Below are positions 48,378-61,705 of a stretch of 64,000 nucleotides of DNA, one piece after another. Position 1 is the first letter of the stretch. The number at the start of each line of letters is the position of its first letter. The position numbers and the translations under genes were made by a program. The notes under the pieces are model-generated. The model made no database searches. It was not told the origin of the DNA and saw nothing but the letters and a program-made list of their open reading frames with translations. Source of the stretch: Ascidia mentula (Eukaryota > Chordata > Ascidiacea > Phlebobranchia > Ascidiidae); contig OX387204.1 in assembly GCA_947561715.1 (NCBI GenBank), forward strand, positions 5,213,001-5,277,000. Direction: 5' to 3'.

Positions 48378-49704
48378 ACTGTAGGATCGGACTTGCGGCT
48401 TACGTCTTACACAATTTTAAGACCTAATGAGCCACTAAACACAAAAACATGATGTCGTTTGGTTGAAGCTGCACGCAACAATTCCTCCAGAACCTTTCAC
48501 CCATATAAACATAGCCCCAGCTGCAATTTGGGAGCGGCATCGAACGGATGGGGAAGTGGAATACACCGCCACTTGAGGCAGTCAATTAATCATCGTTTTT
48601 TCAAGTGCCGGAGAACAAAGGTATAAAGTAACCGGAGTTCAGAAGTTAATGGTGACGGGAAGTTGGAGAAAAAAACTTTAATTCTATAACTGATTATCAA
48701 ATATTTTGTCCACGAGAATTTGGAGTCACATTTCGCGAGAATCACCAGAAATAGGATTGCTGTCAAAATAATTTCACTCGAACACCATTTGAGGTCAAGC
48801 GTTATGTAGCCTTCCTTGCGGGTTAATGAACCTTTTCACAATTGTGAACTATATGAGGATCGAGTTCCTAAGAAAAAATATCAAATTAATGTAAATTACA
48901 CACAAGAACAAATATTGGCGGAGAATCAGATTCGGTTTACGCTGTACTACTTGGGTATGTCGTTGCACAAAAACAACCGCAAAACCCACGTGTGGCCGTA
49001 AAATAGTGCTTTTCTGCATAGGTGGATCCAGAAATTTTATCTGGGGGGCGGCTGTTATGATCCAAAACTTGCTCCAAGAGGTCAAATGCTTTTTTTGGCG
49101 CTAGACAAGGAGATAAGCCAGGAGTCAGTCAAAAGTCAACAACTGAGAAATACAAATGAATTTTATGGCAAACGTTTCGTCTGGCAATGCAACGTTTTTT
49201 CAGAGCTACGAGTGTTCCATGGGGGGTTATGCTCCCCTCTGTTCGCATGCCAAAGCGTGATAATAATTGTATAAAAAGTTAAGAAACAATTTTTTTTTGG
49301 CGGAGCCAAGTGTTGTCAATTCAATTTCTCCACTTCTATTACGAGCTTTTCACTTTAACATGGTAAAAGCCAGGAAATCACAGTTTTTTTACACACGATT
49401 TATTTATTAAGTATGTTCGCTTTAAAATTATGCAACCATATGTGCTGTTAGTTAGCAGCGATAAAGTTAAATTAAAAGGCAAAACTCATGTAAAACTCTA
49501 TTTACAGAAAGGCACACAATAATCAACAAATAAAAGTTATAACATCAAAATCATAGCAGCAAATTTGGCATTACATGTGAGATACAACTAAACAAAAAGC
49601 ATACTAGTAAGTATGACCACAATAATCACTGATTAAAATATGGTATGATATATTTTCATTGCTCAGTGCCAACCTCCCTGAAGCACCATGAGGAGAATAT
49701 ATAT
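48378..49704. other. spacer between RhoGDI and MGST3 copy 1
   Basis: Non-coding. Around 49016-49240 the sequence AGGTGGATCCAGAAATTTT followed by a G-rich run resembles an end of a hAT-like or other DNA transposon, but a matching second end is not clear. Minus-strand AATAAA signals at 49399-49408 would serve MGST3 copy 1. Confidence 0.4.
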
Positions 49705-50145
49705 TTAAAATGGGATATATGCATCACAGCAGCCAATTTGGCGTATTGCAATGTACACCATGCCCAACAACAACCCAGCTAGCCCTGCAAATCCATACTC
49801 TCCATTTAATCGTTTTTTGGGATCACCAGTATAATAACCCCAAGCATATGAAAACCTTGATGTGACGTAAATTGCACCACAGACAGCAGCAAACTTTGGA
49901 TATACCAATCCAACCAGAATCAGGGCAACAAGAAAAGTTGGTATTCCTTCAAGGGTGTTTTGATGAGCTCTTTGGATACAATTGAACATGTTGCTGTCTT
50001 TGCTGTACATGGTTGGGTATGGCACATCGTACTTCTTTCTTGCCTTTCCAACTTGAATTGCTAGGTATATGTTGTTTACAACAGCATACACTATGCAGAG
50101 TATGACATACCCATAATCTTTAGACAGGAAGTCAATTGGAGCCAT
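49705..50145 (-). CDS. MGST3: microsomal glutathione S-transferase 3-like, copy 1 (intronless)
   Basis: Integral membrane MAPEG-family enzyme conjugating glutathione to lipophilic electrophiles and lipid hydroperoxides. Single exon, 146 residues (human MGST3 152). The family signature FNCIQRAHQNTLE is intact and four hydrophobic segments are visible; ARKKYDVPYPTMYS and YAWGYYTGDPKKR match MGST3. Start placed at the ATG of MAPIDFLSKDYG by comparison with copy 2; an in-frame ATG lies 12 nt upstream. Head-to-tail with copy 2, 359 bp apart. Confidence 0.9.
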   Translation of the reverse strand: MAPIDFLSKDYGYVILCIVYAVVNNIYLAIQVGKARKKYDVPYPTMYSKDSNMFNCIQRAHQNTLEGIPTFLVALILVGLVYPKFAAVCGAIYVTSRFSYAWGYYTGDPKKRLNGEYGFAGLAGLLLGMVYIAIRQIGCCDAYIPF

Positions 50146-50504
50146 CGTAATTTTCAATGCAGTAATGTGATTAGTCCTACTTGTTTCCTGAGTGTTAGAG
50201 GTAATTGTTATTATTTATTGTTATGGAATGAAATGCTAATATTGAAACAAAACATATCATTTTAATATGAAACAAAACATAAACTTTAGTAATTTGCAAA
50301 GTTGTCATACAGTCAAGAAACCAATTACAGAAAAAAAACAGTTAGTATTTACACAATAAAATGTAACTTGTATGTATTAGATTTGTTTCAACATGTCTAA
50401 TAAAATTTGTTTTAACCAAAGATACACATGATTGTTGGTGCACAAAAATCATCAAACTAATTGCAAAACTTTCAATACACACTATACAACACAACACCAA
50501 GTTT

Positions 50505-50945
50505 TTAGAAAGGCAGGTATGCATCACAACAACCAATCTGGTGAATTCCAACATACAACATTCCCAACAACAAGGCAAGCTGAGCAAATACTCCGTACTG
50601 TCCATTTGACCGTTTCGCTGGATCTCCTGTATAATAGCCCCATGCATATGAAAACCTTGAAGTGACAAACACAGCTCCACAGACAGCAGCAAACTTGGGA
50701 TAAGCAATTCCAACCAACAACAGGGAGGCAAGAAATAAAGGAGTAGCCTCCAAGGTATTTTGGTGTGCCCTCTGAATGCAATTAAACATGTTGTTGTCAT
50801 TGCTGTACATAGCTGGGTAGAAAACCTTGTACTTCTTCCTTGCTTTGCCGACTTGCAAAGCCAGGTACACATTGTTGATGATTGCATAGACTATGCACAG
50901 CATAACATACCCAAAATCTTTGGGAAGAAACTCGATGGGCGCCAT
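50505..50945 (-). CDS. MGST3: microsomal glutathione S-transferase 3-like, copy 2 (intronless)
   Basis: Same length (146 residues) and family as copy 1, reading MAPIEFLPKDFGYVMLCIVYA and keeping FNCIQRAHQNTLE and RFSYAWGYYTGDPAKRSNG. Differences from copy 1 are spread along the gene and mostly conservative, so both look functional. A minus-strand AATAAA at 50214-50219 can end this transcript before copy 1. Neither copy has introns, unlike the vertebrate gene. Confidence 0.9.
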   Translation of the reverse strand: MAPIEFLPKDFGYVMLCIVYAIINNVYLALQVGKARKKYKVFYPAMYSNDNNMFNCIQRAHQNTLEATPLFLASLLLVGIAYPKFAAVCGAVFVTSRFSYAWGYYTGDPAKRSNGQYGVFAQLALLLGMLYVGIHQIGCCDAYLPF

Positions 50946-52446
50946 GACTTTAGTATTTTTGAGATACTACCCACACTATAAACATTTAAATTTTGAAATT
51001 TATAAATTTAACAATATATGACAAACGTTTTCTACGACGTGAGACGCTTTACCGCGATAAAACCTAGTAGTCGGCAATCCGTACACTATATGTCTGCAAT
51101 TCCTGTTAATTCTCCATGTAACTGAGCCGATTCCTCTACGTTACAAGGTGAGCATATCGCAACAGCCGTTAAAATAGGCGGTTTAGCGTTTTACAAAAAA
51201 AGGCGGGTGCAAAAGAATGACTTGTGCCCAAGCGAAGGTTCTCGTCTCGCAATTACTACGTGATATATGAAGAAACCGGCAGCAACAATGTGAGTAACTC
51301 CGCGTGACAGATGCCAGCATGACTTGCAGAAAATGTCTTTTGAATTGGCCTAAATTTCCGTTTTTGAATGATGCAATTGCTGGGCTGTACAGGTAAAAGC
51401 GGAACACGCAACCTACAGTCGGAAATGACAATTATTAACTTAAAAAAACCTCAACTACAACACTTGTGAATTTAACCTGTGTATTTAGAAAAAAAACTGT
51501 TACGCTTTTATCGCATTCTTATATGCGTATTCAGACGAATCCATGATCATGGATCAGATACGAATAATTTTCAAGAATTCGTATACAAACTAGAGTTAAA
51601 TATGATTGCAAAATCAGAATGCCTCTTTTTGTAAGAATTTGTTCGCTCAAAGACGAATGCTGCGGCGTTCGGTTGGGGCCGCTACCATGCATCTATGATA
51701 GTACCATATATACATGTAAATTCTATTGCAAATTCAGAATGCCTTTCTTAGTGAGGATTTGTTTGCCCAAAGATGAAGGCTGAGGCATTCGGGTAGGGCC
51801 AGTAACATGCATCTAAGATAGTAACTACATATAAATGTAAATTCTAGGCAACGATTGAAACCGCAATACAAAAATGATACAAAGTCACTCACCAAAATAT
51901 TAGTCGACCTGCTCACCAGGTTGCAGTTTACTGTACCACGCAAACCCGTCATACATTCCACACAACTTGCATCGTAAATTAAGTGAAATTTATTGTAAGC
52001 GGCAAGTAACTGGCAGTGGATTTACTTGGAATTAATATCAGATACAACACACACTACGTTGTGTGTGAAGTTTGAGAAGTGATGCAGGCGGTTGTGACGA
52101 AACAATACTACTTCGTGTTGGTATCACACGACAGGAGTAGAGGGTTCACGACTGATACAGACCGAGACACTTTAATGCAAAAAGATAAACCTTTCCTAAA
52201 ACTCGATTACGTTAATCCGCCTTTTGCATGCTTTTCATTTTCCAAGCGCCTTTTAAAACGATACCTGAAATATACTACCCCATTTTGAAGAATAAAAACT
52301 GGCATTGATTTTCTTTTGGAAACTTTGTCTGGAAGACTGAAAATCGGCCAGTCATTAACTGAACTATAGCTTGTCGAACACCGAGCATAGACGGCAAGGT
52401 GTAGTTTTTTTTCAATAAGTTGATCGTACAACGCCTTCATAAAATT
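50946..52446. other. spacer between MGST3 copy 2 and PSMC3
   Basis: Non-coding, holding the promoters of MGST3 copy 2 (leftward) and PSMC3 (rightward). It contains an imperfect two-unit tandem repeat, listed separately. Confidence 0.45.
51604..51845. repeat. two-unit imperfect tandem repeat, period about 121 bp
   Basis: 51604-51724 and 51725-51845 align over their whole length, sharing ATTGCAAA-TCAGAATGCCT, TTGTT-GC-CAAAGA-GAA, GGGCC and CATGCATCTA-GATAGTA. Roughly four bases in five agree. No coding sense. Confidence 0.8.
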
Positions 52447-55476
<3,030 letters not shown>

Positions 55477-55701
55477 GAATATATGACGGATGGAAACTGA
55501 AACATGGCTACACATTCCCAGTCAGGAGCTGCTTGTTGAATTGCATTGTCAACTCCTGTTCTAAATAAAGTTCTCCACTTATGAACACATGTTGTGATTA
55601 TTGCCGAAGAAGTTCGTAGATGAATTTTCGTAAAATTAAGTGTTTTCGTTGAAACTACATTTTGTGGTGTTGTGCAGCAGTTGAAGAAAATTTCTTTCAA
55701 G

Positions 55702-56100
55702 TACCGTATTTTACGGACCATAAAGCGCACCCGATTATAAGGCGCACTGTCAATAAATTGCTTTGATTAGTTTTTTGTTCATACATAAGGCGCACCGGGC
55801 TATAGAACGCAACGTATTTTTAGGAGTGTTACCGTATAAAGCTCAAAAAACAAAAACTTGTTACGTAATAAATGTAAGCAAGTCACAATAATATGAATAT
55901 CACAGTTACTAGTTGCTTTTACCGTAGTTTATTGTGTAAGACGGTGGTTTATTTATAATAGTATCGGTACTGGTTTTGAGTGTAGGCAATAAAGCACTAC
56001 TTGATCCATACATTAGGCGCACCGGCTTATAAGGCGCACGATCAATTTATGAGGGAAAAAAAGGATTTAAGTTGCGCCTTATGGTCCGTAAAATACTGTA
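55702..56100. mobile_element. short inverted-repeat transposon (MITE), possibly TA target
   Basis: The ends are inverted repeats of about 27 bp: TACCGTATTTTACGGACCAT at the left and the reverse complement of TACAGTATTTTACGGACCAT at the right. The inside is rich in GGCGCAC and TATAAGGCGCA motifs. No transposase frame. Flanking TA on both sides may be the target duplication. The ACGGAC-TATAAGGCGCA style is shared by widespread animal MITEs (possibly ISL2EU-like; family tentative). Confidence 0.78.
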
Positions 56101-56468
56101 ATGCGGTTCTCCCACTTTTGCATGGTAGATACTTCAATCACCTCACGGACGGGCGAAAAGGAATTTCCCCGGTTCATGAGTGATATGGTTAAACTAGTAA
56201 TACCTTGATAACTATGTTAGTTAGGAAAGAATGATATTTCCAACAAACATTTCCGAAACGTTAGTGGTTAAAGTTTCTACCCTTTTGCATCACCCAATGC
56301 AGTTAATTTTTTGGAAACACTGAAAGCGCTACTCATGCCGTTACTCAGCATTTGAGGTCCAACGCGGAGTTACGAAATGAATGAAGTCTTGTGGTGTTGA
56401 AGTGAGCTTAGCTGGTTAAAAAGCGGTGGTGGTTTTGTTGCGTTGGTACAGTTAGTTCATTCATCACA
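56101..56468. promoter_or_regulatory. PTDSS1 upstream region with acceptor-like site
   Basis: Between the MITE and the PTDSS1 ATG. GTTGCGTTGGTACAG ends about 19 nt before the ATG and could be a 5'UTR or spliced-leader acceptor. No TATA box is evident. The PTDSS1 promoter should lie here or include the MITE. Confidence 0.4.
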
Positions 56469-59400
56469 ATGGCAGTGCGAAGAAACAGCAAACGAAGAAG
56501 TCACAAGTTTAATTACCGTTATGATTTTAGAGCAATCAACGAACAACAGGTAGGCTTCATAAAATGCCTTTGGGAGTCCAGGGAGAGAAATAAATAGAGA
56601 AATTATTATGTAAAAATTCTGTTTTTTTTACATTATTTTGTTACATTTATAAGTGTTGATGTTCCATTTAAGTAATTTCAATTAACAATCAAACTAAAGA
56701 TAGAGCTTTCTGTGTTTATTTGCAAATTCGAGTTTGCAGAAACTGAGGATGCCAGTTCAGGCGAAATCGATTTTTTACTAATATATCAGCTGACTCAATT
56801 CGAAACTTCTGCTAGTTTCATTGAATTCTTAATACTAAATAGGAGATTGGTGTCGCTGATTAGTAAACAATGCCCACCAGAGGGCTAGATTCGGAAAAAA
56901 CTAAGGGAACAGTATTACTAAAGATAGAATTGTGAAACGTGTGATGTTTTAGGAAAATAATGTTTTTTTGTTTTGGTAGGTTGAAGACATAACCTTGGAA
57001 TTTTTTTATAAACCCCACACAATCACTTTGCTTCTCGTTATAATCGTCATCCTTCTTTATACTGTTATGACAAGGTATGTAAAAAAGGTTTCATTCCTAA
57101 TATTATAGTTGTTGCCATTTTTTGACAAATTTTTGATATATTTTAAACCACTAATCAAGTAAATTGGTACTTGCAGAGATGAAAGTGCGTTGGAGAAGAA
57201 CGTTTGGTATGGATTTTGTGCTGTTATATTTTTCTTTTCAGTGATAAGCATTCTTGCATTTCCAAATGGACCTTTTACGAGACCTCATCCTGCAGTAAGC
57301 TTGGATATTGCCTATGCAAACTGCACAGAGCCTAACATAAAGTTGTTGCAGATTTGGAGAATAATATTTGGTTTCAGTGTTGTTTACTTTCTTGGACTAG
57401 TTTTTGTTTGTTTTTTAAATGTCACACAAGCCAGGGCAATACTTGTCTGGTTAGAGCCATCAATGAAATATGCAAAGCGAGAGGTTGATATAATTGAGGT
57501 AAGTTGTGGGGGATGTATTAGGTAAATCACCTTCATATCAGGCCTTCTAAATTTTTTACTGTTCACAGGAATATGCAGTTAATTGTTCTGATGTAACGTG
57601 GGCTAGAATATATTCTGGTTTAGATGTATTTGCCTTTGGCCATCTTGTTGGTTGGGCCTTAAAAGCATTGTTGCTTAGAAGTTACGCCTTATGCTGGTCC
57701 ATTAGCATTTTATGGGAAATGACAGAAGTAAGTTTTACCTAATCCTCCTCTTTTATGCCTTTTTTACTCCTGCTTTATTCGCGATAGTTGAAATGCATTC
57801 ATTTTTATGTCACACAGGGGCAAATATTTACAAGTACCCTTAAATATTTTCCAGGTGTTTTTTATGCACCTACTTCCAAACTTCAAAGAATGTTGGTGGG
57901 ACCAAATTTTCCTTGATGTGTTGCTGTGTAATGGTTGTGGAATTTGGCTTGGGATTCGAATTTGCAGATTTCTTGAAATGAGAGAATACAGATGGGAATC
58001 CATAAAGTAAGTGGTTGCATTTTGTTGACAAAGAATTGTGGTTTTATTCGTTTGTATGTAAAGTATTGGTTGGTACAATTTTCTGCCAAATTTCTTCAAT
58101 TGGTTCTCTTGTTTTAGAAACAAAAATGTGAAATTAAACACCAGTAATAGTTCTGTTTTCCTGTGTGACATAGGGCAAAATGACCAGTCAGGAAAAGGCT
58201 CAGGAAACTGTTCAATACACTCAGGGGCGTATCCAGGAATTTTTGAAGGGGGGGGTCCAAATTTATTAGGGAATTCCCCGATTTTCAGGTATAAACTAAG
58301 GTTACTTGTGGACAAGAATCGCAAAATACGAACGCCGGTGTTCGCGCCAATCGTCACATAAACGGTGGCTTTCTGGCTTGCGCAATTGTGTTACGCTATG
58401 GTAAGTTTGACTTTCACGCAAGTAAACCCGCTTGTCATTACAACGCGGCTACTGAAAAACGACGTTTCGTCCGTAAACTGACGAAAAATGACACTTGTTT
58501 TGTAACAATGCACCATGTTTGGTAACAATGCCAAGTATTCGGTAACGATGCTCCCTGTTTGGAAACAATGGCGAATGTAAGCACGACGCGGTTTTTAGGT
58601 CAACGTCAAAGAAAATTTCTGGTTTTCACGCGGATTTTGATAAAATAATACAGTGGCGTTTGTTTAGTTATTAAAAAAGACCAAAATATTTCACAAAAGG
58701 GGGGGGTCCGGACCCCTCGGACCCCCCCCCTGGATACGCCCATGAATACACTACTTTATGGGAAATTTTGGCTTGTTATTTAAACACGTAGATGAATGTA
58801 TGAGAATAAAGACTTTCTGTTCACTGCATTTTTTTGTAAAAAAACATGAATATAAACTTTTTAATATGGATGCAAATCTACCATGTTACTAATGTCTCCA
58901 TATTTATAGAGATATTCACACTACCACTGGCAAGTTACGAAGGGCAGCCATGCAGTTCATGCCATCCAACTGGATGCCAGTAAGGTGGTTGGATCCGAAT
59001 TCCTCAATCATGAGGGTTGTTGGCGTGTATATTCTCATTGTGGTCTTTGTTGTAAGTATTAATTCAAAAGGTATTTTATGCCCAAGCGACCCAATGTGCC
59101 GCTTGTGCTTTCCGTTACAACCGTATGGCCACCCTTCACCAGCAGTGCGAAAAGCGGAAGCTAAGTCCCATCTGACATCAATTTATTAAACACAATGCAC
59201 TGGTGAGCCTGTCTGTGTCAGTGTTGTACGAACACGAGAGGTTGTGTGCAGCGAAAGCGTCACCTTCGTGAAAGCGTGTAAACAATAACCATTATTTGGT
59301 ATCAAAAACGTGACATGGTCTTTGCTGGCAAATCGTGACCACATCAGTTTGCCTTACAAGCATAACACAACATTACATGAATGACAAATTTCATTGTTTT

Positions 59401-60748
59401 GAACATTCAACTAAGTTTGGAAAATCGGTTTGTACCTACTTTCATTCGATGACACGCAGCATTAGATATAAGTAGTATACTACCTATAGGTATCACATGC
59501 AAGTGATAAACCTTATTATGCGTGCTAAGCCAGATGACCGTGGCCTTTTGGTGTCACCATAAATATCCTGAACTCTGTAAAGCTCAAACCCTCTGTTAAC
59601 AGATGACAGAACTCAACACCTTTTTCTTAAAACACTTTCTTCGATTTCCTGCAAAACATCCATTCTGCTGGGGTCGGATTCTGTTAATTGGTGCAATTTC
59701 CGCTCCTGCTTTGAGGTATTTCTTAATTTAATATCGGACACTTGTTTTGTTTATTTATCATGAAATCCGTTTCCTGCATCAACAGGCAATATTACGTGTA
59801 TTTGACGGACACACGCTGCAAGAGGCTTGGGACCCAAACATGGGTTTTCATGTGAGTGTTGTGCATATTACATGTGAAAAATACAACTGTATTTTGGCTG
59901 AAATGCTAGGCTACTACTTCCGCATCAAACATTTGTATCAGGGCAAAACAGTTTAATAACTTTTTGGCTTAGAGATCAATGTACTTTTTCAGAGCAATCA
60001 CGTGCGTTGAAAGTATTGTTTCAATAAAGTTCGGCGCTGAGGAATTTACTCGTACACAGTTCATAAACGTAGTCGGTTGGCTCGGAGTCTCGGTATGACA
60101 CTGTATGCTTTAACGCTCTGCCTGTTTTACGTTACTTTTTTACATTATTTCCTACAGTTGATCGTCACATTGCTGTGTTTGTATTTGATGATCTCTCTCA
60201 GTCGCTGGGGATACAAAAAGGTAAAAGAATTTGAGTAAGGTAGAAATTACGTTCTGCGAGGAAGGCAGACATCAAAAAATAAAATTACAAACCTCATCGT
60301 TGCTGTTCACATTCTGTTGAGAATGAATTCCAATAATAGCTTATAATACGAATTAAAATTCGCTTTTACAATCTTAATTCCTCAGTTTAGTTGAATTTCT
60401 GGTTTTCGTAAACACGACAATTCGTATGCAAAAATACCTGAGTAGTTCCAATTTTATTTCTAGTCTTAATTCACTAAAGCTGAAATAATTGTAGTTGTTC
60501 ACGTCTTGTGACATGGTGGGCGAATATGCTTTCAGGACATCGAGTTGTATGATGGCGACCTCTCCGGCCCCGAGTTTCCTGTTGCGCTTTTGAAGCCACT
60601 TTCCAAGTATGGAAGAGCTTCTTGCAATGGAAGTACAAACGAGGATGGATCGAGTTGTGATGCTGACAGGGAGAGTGAAGACAACTCTGAACGGAAAAAC
60701 CTTGTTCGGAATCGAAACTTGTTGCCCGAGAAAACGAATGGATTTTAG
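56469..60748 (+). CDS. PTDSS1: phosphatidylserine synthase 1-type base-exchange enzyme
   Basis: ER multi-pass enzyme exchanging the head group of phosphatidylcholine or -ethanolamine for serine. Exons: 56469-56549, 56980-57074, 57177-57294, 57352-57498, 57569-57727, 57855-58006, 58910-59051, 59603-59715, 59786-59851, 59993-60092, 60158-60220, 60536-60748; 482 residues (human PTDSS1 473). Conserved blocks: [89 protein letters not shown], and a polar C-terminal tail. The RPHPAIWRIIFG join resembles PTDSS1 more than PTDSS2. A 57-nt stop-free in-frame intron (57295-57351) and a hAT-type MITE in intron 58007-58909 are notable. Confidence 0.94.
58222..58744. mobile_element. non-autonomous hAT-type DNA transposon with perfect 8-bp target duplication
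   Basis: Ends CAGGGGCGTATCCAGG and (reverse complement) CATGGGCGTATCCAGG are inverted repeats with adjoining G/C runs. The 8-bp AATACACT stands directly on both sides (58214-58221 and 58745-58752). CAGGGG-type ends and 8-bp duplications define hAT elements. The 523-bp body has no transposase. At 58497-58580 it carries four imperfect ~20-bp units with a GTAACAATGC core. It lies in a PTDSS1 intron, sense-neutral. Confidence 0.88.
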
Positions 60749-61254
60749 TATTGCGTTTTAGACGTTTTAATAGAAATTTCATTGTTTTTTTTAACTTAAA
60801 ACGCCCGTGTTTGTAGAGATTTTAAAAATCATACCTTCTCGAAGAAGCCTTTTTTGCAATTGTTTGCTTGACTGGAGAGACGTATCGCGGTACTATATGT
60901 GAATGTGGCAATACACAAGCGTTTTTCTCGTGCAACTAACACACCAACACCATTTGCGTTATATACTGCTAAACCTAGTCGAAAAAACACTAACAGTTAT
61001 TTCTACCTCTTCCTTGACATCCTCCCCGAATGTACTACTTTTTCTGACAAATTACCGTGGATGGGTTTTAAGCGAAGTAACCCCAAAGTTGTTTGTGAGT
61101 GTTCATCGTATAACAGTGCGTGTATTTCTAACCCTTGTGTTTCTGCAACGAACGCCACAAGACCGTGTTATATTCACGATTACCCTCATAAAAGTACTGA
61201 TCATACTCACCTTAGTCCCGTGTTGTTGCAGACTTCGTAGGGATACCAAATATA
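60749..61254. promoter_or_regulatory. spacer between PTDSS1 and the mutarotase gene
   Basis: Holds the PTDSS1 3'UTR and the mutarotase promoter. CCGTGTTGTTGCAG at about 61218-61231 is a good acceptor ending 23 nt before the next ATG. The open frames seen here do not resemble known proteins. Confidence 0.4.
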
Positions 61255-61705
61255 ATGTCTAACCAATCTGCCAAACGTTTTGGAGCCGTTATTTATCTGG
61301 ATGCAAACAAGTTGGATGAATACAAAAAGCTTCACGCCAACGTCTGGCCAAAGGTCCTGGAGCGAATAAAGGCGAGCAACATAAGGAATTACACTATATA
61401 CCACTGTAAGGAGTTAGGAGTTCTGTTTTCACACCTTGAGTACATTGGCGATAACTATGACGAAGACATGGCTGCCATAGCGGCGGATCCCACGACAAAG
61501 GAATGGTGGAAGGTTTGTCATTTCGAATAAAATTCAATTAGAATTTTATTTTGTTTAATTATGTCTGCTTTAAAAGGTTTGCGAGCCATGCCAGCGTCCA
61601 ATACATTGGGAAGGCCCTCCCCCTTCTGAAGGTGGATCTGGAAACTGGTGGCAGCCTATGGAGGAAGTCTTCCACGATGGACACCCGGCAAACTCTTATT
61701 CCTAA
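61255..61705 (+). CDS. L-rhamnose mutarotase family protein
   Basis: The family interconverts alpha- and beta-L-rhamnose; it is best known from bacterial rhamnose operons but occurs in some animals. Two exons, 61255-61512 and 61577-61705, give 128 residues. Seen: KRFGAVIYLDANKLDEYKKL, HANVWPKVLERIKASNIRNY (the HxxVWP histidine is the expected catalytic region), LFSHLEY, and EWWK with the paired tryptophans of the sugar site. The C-terminal exon adds WEGPPPSEGGSGNWWQPMEEVFH. The intron sits right after EWWK. Confidence 0.87.

Noticed and set aside
49016-49245. A complete transposon at the G-rich patch
   Set aside because: One end resembles a DNA transposon terminus, but no matching inverted end or target duplication was found.
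50342-50887. 181-codon minus-strand frame overlapping MGST3 copy 2
   Set aside because: Out-of-frame shadow of the real gene on the same strand.
57764-58357. 197-codon minus-strand frame
   Set aside because: It is antisense to a PTDSS1 exon and runs into the hAT-type element; no family match.
60899-61262. 113- and 119-codon plus-strand frames before the mutarotase gene
   Set aside because: They overlap each other in different frames, lack known domains and cross a good acceptor site; probably UTR or promoter.
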